Shown: positions 7,671 to 17,000, counted from the first letter of the stretch. The stretch is 64,000 bases of DNA from Chitinophaga hostae (GCF_018224885.1 NZ_JAGTXB010000026.1:62001-126000), one strand, 5' to 3'. The notes: a model not told the origin generated them from the letters alone. Numbers and translations are program-made.

Positions 7671-9308
7671 ATGGATCAGCAGCAACTGGAAAACAACAAG
7701 AATGAAGATGCTATGCGGATGGCAATCAGCACCATGAAACAACGTCTGGGATTGATAGAACAGGGCGGGGGAAAGAAAAGCCTGGAGAAAGTGCGGCAAC
7801 GTGGCAAGCTAACTGCCAGGGAGCGCATTCAGTACCTGGTAGACAAAGATTCGACCTTTACAGAAATAGGCGCCTTTGCTGCCTACGACATGTATGAGGA
7901 ATATGGTGGCTGCCCGGCCGCAGGTACGGTAGGCGGCATCGGTTATGTAAGTGGCCGGCAGTGTATGATCGTGGCCAATGATATGACGGTAAAGGCAGGG
8001 GCCTGGTTTCCGATGACCGGCAAAAAGAACCTCCGTTTACAGGAAATCGCCATGGAAAACCGGCTCCCGGTTATTTACCTGGTAGATAGCGCCGGTGTAT
8101 TTCTTCCTATGCAGGACGAAATATTTCCCGATAAAGAACACTTTGGACGCATCTTCCGCAACAACGCCCGGATGAGCGCCATGGGCATTACACAAATTGC
8201 GGCAGTAATGGGTAGCTGTGTGGCCGGTGGTGCTTACCTGCCTATCATGAGCGATGAAGTACTGATGGTGGAAGGTAACGGCTCCATTTTCCTGGCAGGC
8301 CCTTACCTGGTGAAAGCAGCCATCGGGGAAGACGTAGATGCGGAAACGTTAGGAGGCGCAGTCACCCATACAGAGATCTCCGGAATCGCAGACTACAAAT
8401 TTAAAACAGATGAGGAATGCCTCGACCAGGTGAAACGGATAGTGAGTAAGCTGGGACACCAGCCCCTCGCCGGTTTTGACCGCATAACGCCGGCAGCGCC
8501 GCTGAAATCAGGTGAAGAACTCGACAGCGTATTGCCCGCCGATAGCTCCCGGCCCTATGATATGCTGGAAATTATTGAACGCCTGGTAGACGGATCCGCT
8601 TTTGACCAGTATAAACAAGACTATGGTAAAACCATTCTATGTGGTTATGCCCGCATAGACGGATGGGCAGTAGGTATTGTAGCTAACCAGCGGAAAATAG
8701 TTAAAAGCCGCAAAGGCGAAATGCAGATGGGCGGTGTTATCTATAACGACAGCGCCGATAAGGCGGCACGTTTTATCATGAACTGTAACCAGAAAAAAAT
8801 ACCACTGGTATTTTTACAGGATGTTACGGGTTTTATGGTAGGCAGCAGAAGCGAACATGCCGGTATCATTAAAGATGGCGCCAAGCTGGTAAATGCAGTG
8901 GCCAACTCGGTAGTGCCCAAAATCACCATCATCGTTGGTAACTCCTATGGCGCCGGCAATTATGCTATGTGTGGTAAAGCCTATGATCCGCGTTTTATTT
9001 ACGCATGGCCTTCCGCTAAAATCGCAGTAATGGGAGGCGATCAGGCCGCGAAAACATTGCTGCAGATCCAGGTGGCATCACTCAAAGCAAAAGGACAGGT
9101 GATCACACCGGAGGAAGAAGCCCGCTTGCTGAAAGAAATCACAGATAAATATTACGCGCAAACAACGCCCTATTATGCAGCGTCCCGTCTTTGGGTCGAT
9201 GATATCATCGATCCTGCCGATACCCGCCTCCGCATCGCGGAAGGAATAAAAGCAGCCAATAATGCACCTGTTGAACAGGTATTTAGTGTAGGGGTAGTGC
9301 AAGTGTAG
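7671..9308 (+). CDS. Acyl-CoA carboxylase beta (carboxyltransferase) subunit, methylcrotonyl-CoA-carboxylase-like
   Basis: A 545-residue biotin-dependent carboxyltransferase with N- and C-terminal crotonase-like halves. RGKLTARERI near residue 45 is the family start signature. HFGRIFRNNARMSAMGITQIAAVMGSC and GGAYLPIMSDE are closer in my reading to methylcrotonyl-CoA carboxylase beta subunits than to propionyl-CoA ones. GNSYGAGNYAMCGKAYDPRF marks the second half. It transfers carboxyl from carboxybiotin to an acyl-CoA. No biotin carboxylase or carrier subunit is adjacent, so its partner must be encoded elsewhere. The stop codon (9306-9308) lies in the arm of a family-B repeat. Confidence 0.9.
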   Translation: MDQQQLENNKNEDAMRMAISTMKQRLGLIEQGGGKKSLEKVRQRGKLTARERIQYLVDKDSTFTEIGAFAAYDMYEEYGGCPAAGTVGGIGYVSGRQCMIVANDMTVKAGAWFPMTGKKNLRLQEIAMENRLPVIYLVDSAGVFLPMQDEIFPDKEHFGRIFRNNARMSAMGITQIAAVMGSCVAGGAYLPIMSDEVLMVEGNGSIFLAGPYLVKAAIGEDVDAETLGGAVTHTEISGIADYKFKTDEECLDQVKRIVSKLGHQPLAGFDRITPAAPLKSGEELDSVLPADSSRPYDMLEIIERLVDGSAFDQYKQDYGKTILCGYARIDGWAVGIVANQRKIVKSRKGEMQMGGVIYNDSADKAARFIMNCNQKKIPLVFLQDVTGFMVGSRSEHAGIIKDGAKLVNAVANSVVPKITIIVGNSYGAGNYAMCGKAYDPRFIYAWPSAKIAVMGGDQAAKTLLQIQVASLKAKGQVITPEEEARLLKEITDKYYAQTTPYYAASRLWVDDIIDPADTRLRIAEGIKAANNAPVEQVFSVGVVQV

Positions 9309-9425
9309 CTTTTAGCTTTTAGCCATTAGCTTTTAGCAAGCGGAGCACCGATAGTTGAAAGCTAATGGCTAATAGCGGCGTTACCTTCGCGCTGTTTAAA
9401 AGCTAAAAGCTAACTGCTAAAAGCT
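9306..9425. repeat. Intergenic inverted repeat, family B copy 1
   Basis: The left arm 9306-9337 is built of repeated TAGCTTTTAGC words, and the right arm 9398-9425 of AAAAGCTAAAAGCT words. AAAGCTAATGGCTAATAGC (from 9358) is a partial inner copy. The left arm starts exactly with the TAG stop codon of the carboxylase gene. Confidence 0.75.
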
Positions 9426-9464
9426 GTTGTTATTCCTTATCTTCGCGCTGCTTTAAAATTGAAC

Positions 9465-9926
9465 ATGGCTGAACTGGTAGTATATACTGATGGTGCATCC
9501 CGCGGCAATCCAGGCCCGGGAGGATATGGCGTAGTCCTCATCTGGGGAAATATCCGGAAGGAAATGTCGCAAGGGTATCGTAAAACCACCAATAACAGGA
9601 TGGAGCTCCTGGCGGTGATCGTAGCACTGGAAGCCCTGAAAAAAGATGGGGTGCCCGTCACCATTTTTACAGATAGCAAATATGTGGTAGACAGTATCGA
9701 GAAAGGATGGTTATGGGGTTGGGTAAAAGTGAATTTCAAAGACAAAAAAAATAAAGATCTCTGGTTGCGTTTTATTCCCCTTTATAAGAAGCACCGTATA
9801 AAAATGCAGTGGGTGAAAGGTCATGCCAGTAATCCATTTAATAACCGCTGCGATGAATTGGCTACACAGGCGGCCGACAGCGGAGACTGGCTCGTTGATG
9901 AAGGTTTTGAAAGCGGCCTGATGTAG
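9465..9926 (+). CDS. rnhA: Ribonuclease HI
   Basis: A type 1 RNase H of 153 residues counted from the ATG at 9465. An in-frame TTG at 9459 would add two residues, and I prefer the ATG. The metal-binding acidic residues are in place: Asp in YTDGASRGNPGPGGYG, Glu in NRMELLAVIVAL, Asp in FTDSKYVVDSI, and the final Asp in NNRCDELA after KGHASNPFNNR. It cleaves the RNA strand of RNA-DNA hybrids in the cytoplasm. TATCTTCG at 9438-9445, about 20 nt before the start, resembles the -7 element and is identical to the sequence preceding rnpB in this window. Confidence 0.95.
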   Translation: MAELVVYTDGASRGNPGPGGYGVVLIWGNIRKEMSQGYRKTTNNRMELLAVIVALEALKKDGVPVTIFTDSKYVVDSIEKGWLWGWVKVNFKDKKNKDLWLRFIPLYKKHRIKMQWVKGHASNPFNNRCDELATQAADSGDWLVDEGFESGLM

Positions 9927-9996
9927 AATAACCTGTTTTCTTCCGAACCAACAGGAATGCATAATTGTAATATAAGCGCAATCTCAACTTCCGCTT

Positions 9997-11712
9997 ATGC
10001 TATCCTGGTTGATTGAAACGTTACAAAAGTATCCTGAAATAGCCGTGATGTTAACCCTGTTAGTAGGTTACCTCATCGGCAAAGCCCATATAAAAGGTTT
10101 TACGCTGGGTACCGTTACCGGTGTATTGCTGGTAGGTATCGCCATTGGTAGCTTCCATATCGCTATTCCTTCGGAAACCAAATCAATTTTTTTCCTGTTC
10201 TTCCTGTTTTGTACCGGCTATGGTATCGGTCCGCAATTTTTCCAGGGACTAAAAAAAGACGGGTTACCCATTGCATTATTTTCTTTTATTGTTTGCTGCA
10301 GCAGTTTATTGTTCTGTTGGGGACTGGCTTCTTTATTACGCTTCGAAACAGGTACCACCGCGGGTTTGATGTCCGGCGCCAATACCTGTTCTGCTATTAT
10401 CGGCGTGGCCTCTAATACTATTAATGAACTTGATCTGAACGACGATGATAAGGCCACGCTCATCAACCAGATTCCCGTGGCCTATGCAGTAACCTATATT
10501 TTCGGTACCGCCGGTACCAGCTGGTTCCTGTCTGTAGTAGGGCCCTGGTTTATGTCGGGCAGCAGGGCGAAGCTGATAGCCGAAACAAAGGAAATGGAAG
10601 GCAGAATATCAGATGCCGCTACAGAAGGAGAGGAAAATATTACCACTGCATATGACCATGTCGCCTTCCGCGCATATCTTGTGAACGGTGAACTGGCAGG
10701 AGATGGTAAAACAGTGAGAGAGATTGAAAACACGTTACACGATAAAAAGAGGTTGCTCTATATCCACCGCGTAAGAAGAAACGGAAAAATGGTGGAAACC
10801 AGCCCTGATTTTGTTATTAAACCGGGAGATATTGTGGCGATAGGAGGCCAGCGCTCTGCGGCCATTGCGTCGGAGGCTTTATTGGGCAAAGAGGTAGCCG
10901 ATGCGGAACTGCTAACCTTCCCGGTGCAGTCGGTGAGCGTGATCATTACCAACAAAGCCGCCTGTAATAAACCCCTCGGAGCCCTCGGTTTGCATGCGAA
11001 GTTTCATGGTATCAGCATCCGGAAAATTACCCGCAGTGGTATTGAAATGCCACTCAGGAGCGCTACTGTTATACAGAAAGGAGATGTTGCAGAAATGGTA
11101 GGTATCCAGGAGGAGTTGGATAAAGCAGTGGCCGTTTTGGGATATAAGGAAAAAGGCGGCGTGGAAACCGATATCGTTTACCTCGCCGGGGGTATTGTAG
11201 CAGGAACATTGTTTGGCAGTCTTAGTGTGCGCCTCGGCAATGTACCCGTGGAACTCAGCACCAGCGGCGGCGCACTGATCGCCGGTCTTGTATTTGGCTG
11301 GATGCGCGGAATGCACCCCCGCTTCGGTTATATTCCGGCTGCTTCACAATGGGTGCTGACAAAACTGGGCTTACACGTATTTATTGCTATCGTTGGATTA
11401 AGCGCCAGTGAAGGTTTTTTAAAAGGGCTAAAGGAAGAAGGAGTGACGCTATTCCTGGCAGGTGTGGTATTAAGCCTGCTGCCGATGATACTGGCGCTGT
11501 TCCTGTCGAAATACGTATTTAAATTTCATCCGGCAATAGGTTTGGGGGCCTGCGCAGGCGCGCACGATGAGTCTGCCCCGCTGCTCGCAGTGCAGGATGC
11601 GCTGAACAGCAAAGTACCTGCATTAGGATATACAGTCGCCTACGCCGTAGCCAATATCACCCTCACCACTTCAGGTGTTATTATTGTACTGTTAATGCAC
11701 AAAGGAGGGTAA
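9997..11712 (+). CDS. AspT/YidE/YbjL-type transporter with paired RCK_C domains
   Basis: A 571-residue membrane protein of the aspartate:alanine exchanger family. Two hydrophobic halves (about residues 1-190 and 385-571) carry the duplicated AAE motif (FCTGYGIGPQFFQGLK in the first, GACAGAHDESAPLLAVQDA in the second). Between them, residues about 215-380 form a cytosolic pair of TrkA-C/RCK_C domains (VRRNGKMVETSPDFVIKPGDIVAIGG and SATVIQKGDVAEMVG). Characterised members exchange aspartate and alanine, but most homologues have unknown substrates. The gene stands alone between rnhA and the susC leader. Confidence 0.88.
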   Translation: MLSWLIETLQKYPEIAVMLTLLVGYLIGKAHIKGFTLGTVTGVLLVGIAIGSFHIAIPSETKSIFFLFFLFCTGYGIGPQFFQGLKKDGLPIALFSFIVCCSSLLFCWGLASLLRFETGTTAGLMSGANTCSAIIGVASNTINELDLNDDDKATLINQIPVAYAVTYIFGTAGTSWFLSVVGPWFMSGSRAKLIAETKEMEGRISDAATEGEENITTAYDHVAFRAYLVNGELAGDGKTVREIENTLHDKKRLLYIHRVRRNGKMVETSPDFVIKPGDIVAIGGQRSAAIASEALLGKEVADAELLTFPVQSVSVIITNKAACNKPLGALGLHAKFHGISIRKITRSGIEMPLRSATVIQKGDVAEMVGIQEELDKAVAVLGYKEKGGVETDIVYLAGGIVAGTLFGSLSVRLGNVPVELSTSGGALIAGLVFGWMRGMHPRFGYIPAASQWVLTKLGLHVFIAIVGLSASEGFLKGLKEEGVTLFLAGVVLSLLPMILALFLSKYVFKFHPAIGLGACAGAHDESAPLLAVQDALNSKVPALGYTVAYAVANITLTTSGVIIVLLMHKGG

Positions 11713-11810
11713 AATTATCCGTTCATCACATTTTATTTCGCTGAAACCCGCTCGCATACAGGAAACCTATTTTTATGCCCGGTTGGATCTGCAACTTTTT
11801 TAACATTTCT

Positions 11811-11842
11811 TTTGTTTTGTTCTCGTAAAGCATATAGCTTTG
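11811..11842 (+). promoter_or_regulatory. Bacteroidota-type promoter for the susC/susD leader
   Basis: TTTG at 11811-11814, a 20-nt spacer, then TAGCTTTG at 11835-11842 matches the consensus TTTG-N19-21-TAnnTTTG without a mismatch. Transcription should begin near 11849, giving an untranslated leader of about 285 nt before susC. Confidence 0.7.
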
Positions 11843-11902
11843 CGTCCCATTAGTCTATAGGAGTTATAGGATAATAAGATCGGAAAAATAAAAAGAAAGC
11901 TT

Positions 11903-11959
11903 ATGAGAAGGAATACCCAACCATATTTTGTACGCAACCATTGTTGTTGCGATTATTAA
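11903..11959 (+). CDS. Cys-rich 18-residue leader peptide upstream of susC
   Basis: The ATG at 11903 opens an 18-codon frame ending in TAA at 11957-11959. The peptide reads MRRNTQPYFVRNHCCCDY. It has three consecutive Cys codons (TGT TGT TGC) four codons before the stop. An A/G-rich stretch (AAAAAGAAAG) precedes the start. It lies about 60 nt downstream of a consensus promoter and 174 nt before susC. The cluster of Cys codons near the end suggests a cysteine-sensing leader in which ribosome stalling changes expression of the downstream genes. I saw no T-run terminator between it and susC, so the mechanism would have to be Rho-dependent or post-transcriptional. Confidence 0.6.
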   Translation: MRRNTQPYFVRNHCCCDY

Positions 11960-12133
11960 ACCAATCATCATTAAACCAATAGCATCGAAGAATTTGTCTG
12001 CTTAACCACATCGCTGTGACAGCAGGTTACAACAATCATTAACTGTTCCCGAAACGCCGCCTGTTCCCGGCATATAACATCAATGAAAAAAACTGCCAGG
12101 CCTGTTTAACAACAGGTATGACTGCTTATTGCC
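11960..12133 (+). promoter_or_regulatory. Structured remainder of the susC leader
   Basis: This part of the predicted 5' leader carries the palindrome GCTGT-G-ACAGC (about 12014-12024), two direct copies of CTGTTCCCG (12043-12051 and 12061-12069), and the hairpin CCTGTT-TAAC-AACAGG (12101-12116) ending 17 nt before the susC ATG. A second short frame, MKKTARPV (12083-12109), overlaps that hairpin. No known riboswitch class was recognised. Confidence 0.4.
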
Positions 12134-15100
12134 ATGAAAAACCAAACTGCTCACTTCAACATTTTATCTATGTTACAACGACTACTGCTAGTACTATTGC
12201 TATTCGGCCCGATAGCCGTATTTGCCCAAACAAGGACTGTCACCGGACGTGTTGTTTCCGCAAAGGATAACATACCATTGCCGGGAGCTTCGGTATTGAT
12301 AAAAGGAACCAGTACCGGTGCTGTTAGCGATCCTGACGGAAATTTCAAATTGCAGGTGAACGACCCTGCAGCCACTACTTTAATTGTACGCTTTATCGGC
12401 ATGGAACAACAGGAAGTGCCGATCAGCAACAGCCCTCTTAATGTTGCACTCCGCTCGTCCGGAAAAGATTTAGGTGAAGTGGAAATTGTGGTGGCATACG
12501 GTGTGGCAAAAAAGAGTTCTTATACCGGTTCGGTATCGCAGATTAAAGGCGATGAACTGGTAAACAGACAGGTATCCAGTGTATCCAAAGCATTACAGGG
12601 ACTTGCAGCAGGTGTGCAAAGTACTGCTACCAGCGGGCAGCCCGGTTCTGATGCAACCATCCGCATCCGCGGGGTAGGGTCTATCAATGCTTCTGCGGAT
12701 CCGTTGTACGTATTGGACGGGGTACCTTACGGCGGTAGTCTGAATGCTATCAACCCATCTGACATCGAATCTATCAGCGTATTAAAAGATGCGGCATCCA
12801 GCGCACTATACGGCTCCCGTGGCGCCAATGGCGTTATCATCATCACCACCAAAAAAGGCCGTAAGCTGGGAACCACCATCGATGCGCGTGTTAGCCAGGG
12901 CTTCTCCAAAAGGGCCGTAAAAGATTATGAGAAAGTAAGCACCGGTCAATATTTCGAAATGTACTGGGAAGCCCTCCGTAATGCCGGTTTAACAAACGGA
13001 CTATCGCCCGCTACAGCCGCCACGCAGGCGAGCAGCAATTTGGTCAGAAGAGTCGGTATTAACCCTTATGGCGCTGCATTTCCGCAACCGGTAGGCACCG
13101 ACGGCAAACTGGTGGCAGGCGCTAAAACATTGTGGAATGACGATTGGAACGACGCCATGCAACGCACCGGTCAACGCACACAGGCGGACCTGAGCATCAG
13201 CGGCGCTACTGAAAAAAGCAGGTATTATATTTCCGGTGGTTATCTTAACGACCAGGGTATTTATCTCGGCTCCGGTTTCAAACGCTATAATGTACGCAGC
13301 AATGTAGAGATCGATGCAAAGAAATGGCTGAAGATCGGGTTAAACCTCGGCGGCGCACATTCTGATCAACAGGCGCCTCCGTCTGAAGACAGCCGCTCCG
13401 ACAACTACGTGAACTACGGTCGCCTCATGTCCAGCTTCTATCCGATTTATCAGCGCGACAGAACCACAGGCGCCTATCTGCTGGATGCCAACGGGAACAA
13501 AATGTTTGACTACGGCAGTTACCGCCCCAGCGCCGCCAATACAAACAGTAACCTGGTGGGTACATCTGCTATCGACAAACATAACCTGTCCAGGGATGAC
13601 ATTTCTGCACGTATTTATGGTGAAGCAAACCTCTGGAAAGGACTGAAGTTTAAAACCAGCTATAACGCGGATTATACCGCCAGAAACCAGCATGAATATA
13701 CCAACCCCGTTTATGGTTTTGATGCAGAAGTGGGAGGAACCGTGGAGAAGATTTCTACCCGTACCTTCAGCTGGACTTTCAATAACATCCTGACCTACGA
13801 ACAAACCTTTAACGAAAAACATCACCTGAACCTGCTGGCAGGACAGGAAACCTATAAGTTCACCAACACGTTCATGGATGGTCAGCGCTCAGGGTTCTCC
13901 CTGCTGGGCCTCGATGAATTATCGGATGCTTCATTGATCAAAGACCTGCAGGGCTATACAGATACGTATAACCTTTACAGTTACCTGGGCCGTGCAGAAT
14001 ATGATTACCTGGGGAAATACTTCCTGTCGGCATCAGTGCGTTCAGACCGGTCGTCCCGCTTTGCGCCGGATCATGCCTGGGGCACTTTCTGGTCCATCGG
14101 CGGATCCTGGAAGGCCACAGAGGAAGACTTCCTGAAAGGCAGCAGCTGGCTGAACCTGTTGACTCTCCGCGCCAGCTACGGCGCACAGGGAAATGATAAC
14201 CTTGGAGAGGATTCCTATTATAACTATTACCCGCTGCTGAATGTAAACAGTAACCTGGGTGAAGGAGGAACCTACCGCAGGTTTTTATATAACAAACTAT
14301 TGAAGTGGGAAACCAATCTGAATCTGAATATTGGCGTCGATTATTCGATGTTCAACAACCGTTTCGGTGGTACTATTGAGTTCTTCCAGCGCAAATCAAA
14401 AGACCTGCTCTATTCCAAACCGTTGCCACCATCCCTGGGTTATTCTGCGATAGACCAGAACGTAGGCGCACTGAAAAATACAGGCGTTGACGTTACCCTG
14501 CATGGCGTACCGGTGAAAACGAAAGACTTTAGCTGGGTGGTAGATCTCAATATGACCCACTATAAAAATAAGATTACCGAATTACCGCAAAAAGAAATCA
14601 TCAGCGGCACCAAGAAGCTGATGGTAGGAAGATCCATCTATGACTTCTGGATCCGCGAGTGGGCAGGGATAGATGAAAAAACCGGGTTGCCGTTATGGTA
14701 TATTAACAATGCCGATGGCACCAAAGGTACTACCAGCAACTACAGCGCCGCTTCACAATATTACAATAGCTCCTCTTTGCCGGATCTGTACGGCGGACTT
14801 ACCAATACCTTCAATTACAAAGGATTTTCGCTGTCGTTCCTGATTGCGTATAGTCTTGGGGGTAAAGTGCTGGATCAGGACTACCTGTTCCTGCTGGGTA
14901 CCGGTACCTCCGCAGGACGGCCTTTTGCAACGGAAATGCAGCACCACTGGACACCGGAGAATACAAAAACAGATGTACCTAAGCTGACTACCATCCAAAC
15001 CAACTGGACACAAACGTCAAGCCGCTTTTTGTATGATGCCAGCTATGCCCGTTTAAAAACGGTGAACCTGAGTTACAATCTTCCAAAATCACTGATGGAA

Positions 15101-15262
15101 CGCGCGCATCTTAACAATGTGCAGGTCTATCTGCAGGGAGAAAACCTTTTCACCCTCTATAAGCATAAGGGATTGGACCCTGAACAATCAGTCGGTGGTA
15201 CTACCTATTATCGTTACCCGGCCATCAAATCTTTATCTGCCGGTATTAACCTGAGCTTCTAA
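12134..15262 (+). CDS. SusC/RagA family TonB-linked outer-membrane transporter
   Basis: A 1042-residue SusC-type TonB-dependent transporter. A signal peptide (about residues 1-32, ending VFAQ) is followed by a carboxypeptidase-regulatory-like domain (TVTGRVVSAKDNIPLPGASV, about 35-110). The plug carries the signature DPLYVLDGVPYGG and ALYGSRGANGVIIITTKKG (to about residue 250), and the remainder is the beta barrel. With its SusD partner it imports a ligand, usually an oligosaccharide or peptide, across the outer membrane. No glycoside hydrolase, peptidase or ECF sigma/anti-sigma pair is adjacent, so the substrate is open. The Cys-rich leader hints at a link to sulfur or cysteine supply. Confidence 0.95.
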   Translation: MKNQTAHFNILSMLQRLLLVLLLFGPIAVFAQTRTVTGRVVSAKDNIPLPGASVLIKGTSTGAVSDPDGNFKLQVNDPAATTLIVRFIGMEQQEVPISNSPLNVALRSSGKDLGEVEIVVAYGVAKKSSYTGSVSQIKGDELVNRQVSSVSKALQGLAAGVQSTATSGQPGSDATIRIRGVGSINASADPLYVLDGVPYGGSLNAINPSDIESISVLKDAASSALYGSRGANGVIIITTKKGRKLGTTIDARVSQGFSKRAVKDYEKVSTGQYFEMYWEALRNAGLTNGLSPATAATQASSNLVRRVGINPYGAAFPQPVGTDGKLVAGAKTLWNDDWNDAMQRTGQRTQADLSISGATEKSRYYISGGYLNDQGIYLGSGFKRYNVRSNVEIDAKKWLKIGLNLGGAHSDQQAPPSEDSRSDNYVNYGRLMSSFYPIYQRDRTTGAYLLDANGNKMFDYGSYRPSAANTNSNLVGTSAIDKHNLSRDDISARIYGEANLWKGLKFKTSYNADYTARNQHEYTNPVYGFDAEVGGTVEKISTRTFSWTFNNILTYEQTFNEKHHLNLLAGQETYKFTNTFMDGQRSGFSLLGLDELSDASLIKDLQGYTDTYNLYSYLGRAEYDYLGKYFLSASVRSDRSSRFAPDHAWGTFWSIGGSWKATEEDFLKGSSWLNLLTLRASYGAQGNDNLGEDSYYNYYPLLNVNSNLGEGGTYRRFLYNKLLKWETNLNLNIGVDYSMFNNRFGGTIEFFQRKSKDLLYSKPLPPSLGYSAIDQNVGALKNTGVDVTLHGVPVKTKDFSWVVDLNMTHYKNKITELPQKEIISGTKKLMVGRSIYDFWIREWAGIDEKTGLPLWYINNADGTKGTTSNYSAASQYYNSSSLPDLYGGLTNTFNYKGFSLSFLIAYSLGGKVLDQDYLFLLGTGTSAGRPFATEMQHHWTPENTKTDVPKLTTIQTNWTQTSSRFLYDASYARLKTVNLSYNLPKSLMERAHLNNVQVYLQGENLFTLYKHKGLDPEQSVGGTTYYRYPAIKSLSAGINLSF

Positions 15263-15273
15263 AAATTACGACC

Positions 15274-16764
15274 ATGAAAAAGAACTTATTTATAATCATC
15301 ATCGCCGTGTTTGCACTGGGATCCTGCAGCAAGGACTTCCTGGAAACCAAGCCTACCAATGCAGTGCCCGACGACGAGGTATTCAATACGGTAGATAATG
15401 TGGAAACAGTTATCAATGGTACCTGGGCTTATATGTTTGAAGAGTTTTTTACCTATGCTGTTCCCGGTTACAAGTCTATTCATCTTACCAGTGATGCAAT
15501 GGGCAGTGATGTTGCAGTAACAACGGTTTACGGTTTGAGAGATTCCTATGGTTTCACAGAAATGACCGACAATACTAAAAACCGTGTAAACGCTTTCTGG
15601 ACCATTCTTTACAAGGTAATCGACAACTGTAATAACATTATAGCAAGAATCGATAATGCTACCGGGGATGACAGTAAGAAACAACGCATTAAAGGCCAGG
15701 CATACGCCCTGCGCGCTAACTGTTACCTGACCCTGGCTTCTTATTACCAGTTTAACAGAACCGGTACAGAAAAAGCAGTGCCCATTTACCTGGAGCCAAC
15801 CAGTGCCACGTCGGTGGGTAAACCCAAATCTACCATCACACAGGTATATCAACAGGTGATTGCCGATCTGCAGAAAGCCTTGCCATTGCTGAAGGATTAT
15901 GAACGTAATCCTGCACAGAAATGGAAGATCGATCTGAACGTGGTGAATGGATTGCTGGCACGTGCCTACCTGTATAATCACCAATGGACACAGGCCATCA
16001 GCAGTGCAGTGGCGGCGCGCAGCGGCTATCCGCTGATGTCGGGCGACGACTACAACAAAGGGTTTAATGACCTCAATAATGTTGAATGGATCTGGGCTCA
16101 TGGTCAAACGCCTAACCAGAGCAACGCCAGCTACAACTTCCATTACCTGGATGTGTCTACCCCCGCAGCCTATTACCAGAGCTTTATGGCGGATCCTTAT
16201 TTCAAGAACTTCTTTGATAGTGCAGATGCACGTTTCCGCTTATTTGACTGGGATACCTTGCCTGACCAGGAAGGTTACCTGCGGTACAAGAAATTCCGCT
16301 TCCGTGATGCCAGCGCACTGGTAGGCGACCTGGTACTGATGCGCTCCGCAGAAATGTACCTGATTGAAGCAGAAGCATATACCCGGAACGGCAATAACGC
16401 AAAAGGCGCAGAAGCGCTGAACGCACTGCGTACCGCCCGTAATGCGGTGCCATACAAAGGTGGTGGAAGCCTGCTGGATTCCATACTGATAGAAAGAAGA
16501 AAGGAATTATGGGGAGAAGGATTTGCACTGTCGGACATTATTCGTACAGGCGGTACCGTAGTGAGGAAGCCTTTCCTTTCCTATACCGGGGAAGACAGTA
16601 TCATTAACGTGATCCGGGCAGATGGCAGCACTTTAAAAGTGGCTGCACAGGGACACCTGACGCTGAAACAACCGGATGGACAGCCTTTCACGGCATATAG
16701 TCCTTACTACCTGTTTGCTATTCCCATTTCTGAAGTGCAGAATAATCCGAATCTTAATAACTAG
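15274..16764 (+). CDS. SusD/RagB family nutrient-binding lipoprotein
   Basis: A 496-residue SusD-like surface lipoprotein. The lipobox is ALGSC with Cys18, followed by SKDFLETKPT, the usual SusD N-terminus. The TPR-like helical scaffold follows, with conserved RAYALRANCYLTLASYYQFN (about 148-167) and a C-terminal segment RRKELWGEGFALSDIIRTG. It starts 11 nt after susC and is co-transcribed. It should cap the SusC barrel and bind the ligand. The stop codon sits about 15 nt before the first arm of a family-A repeat. Confidence 0.95.
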   Translation: MKKNLFIIIIAVFALGSCSKDFLETKPTNAVPDDEVFNTVDNVETVINGTWAYMFEEFFTYAVPGYKSIHLTSDAMGSDVAVTTVYGLRDSYGFTEMTDNTKNRVNAFWTILYKVIDNCNNIIARIDNATGDDSKKQRIKGQAYALRANCYLTLASYYQFNRTGTEKAVPIYLEPTSATSVGKPKSTITQVYQQVIADLQKALPLLKDYERNPAQKWKIDLNVVNGLLARAYLYNHQWTQAISSAVAARSGYPLMSGDDYNKGFNDLNNVEWIWAHGQTPNQSNASYNFHYLDVSTPAAYYQSFMADPYFKNFFDSADARFRLFDWDTLPDQEGYLRYKKFRFRDASALVGDLVLMRSAEMYLIEAEAYTRNGNNAKGAEALNALRTARNAVPYKGGGSLLDSILIERRKELWGEGFALSDIIRTGGTVVRKPFLSYTGEDSIINVIRADGSTLKVAAQGHLTLKQPDGQPFTAYSPYYLFAIPISEVQNNPNLNN

Positions 16765-16778
16765 CGGGAAGCAGAACG

Positions 16779-17000
16779 CTAGCGGAGGGGAACGCCTTCG
16801 GCGTTTATCTTTGGGCAGGATTAATATGATTATAATGATTGTACTGATTTTAGCTTTTTCTGATCTACATCTTTATCCTGTTGGTAAACATGTTCGATAG
16901 AAAGTATGCTTCTTTCAAAAAAGAAATAAAATCAGTACAATCATTATAATCATATTAATCCTGCCCAAAGATAAACGCCGAAGGCGTTCCCCTCCGCTAG
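16779..17000. repeat. Long intergenic inverted repeat, family A copy 2 (perfect 73-bp arms)
   Basis: The arms 16779-16851 and 16928-17000 are perfect reverse complements over 73 bp, starting CTAGCGGAGGGGAACGCC. The 76-bp centre closely resembles that of the copy at 2111-2334. Relative to that copy, the arms carry GTTTATC for GTTTGTC and TTAATATG for TTAGTATG, with the matching change in the opposite arm each time. The right arm contains the stop codon (16997-16999) of the convergent methyltransferase gene. Confidence 0.9.

Noticed and set aside
9306..9425. CRISPR array, because short words (AAAGCT) recur at near-regular spacing
   Set aside because: The repeats are 6-11 bp, arranged as an inverted rather than a direct series, with no unique spacers of constant length and no cas genes.
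11960..12133. Known riboswitch (SAM, cobalamin or TPP) in the susC leader
   Set aside because: None of the conserved cores I know for these classes was found; the structures seen are simple short hairpins.
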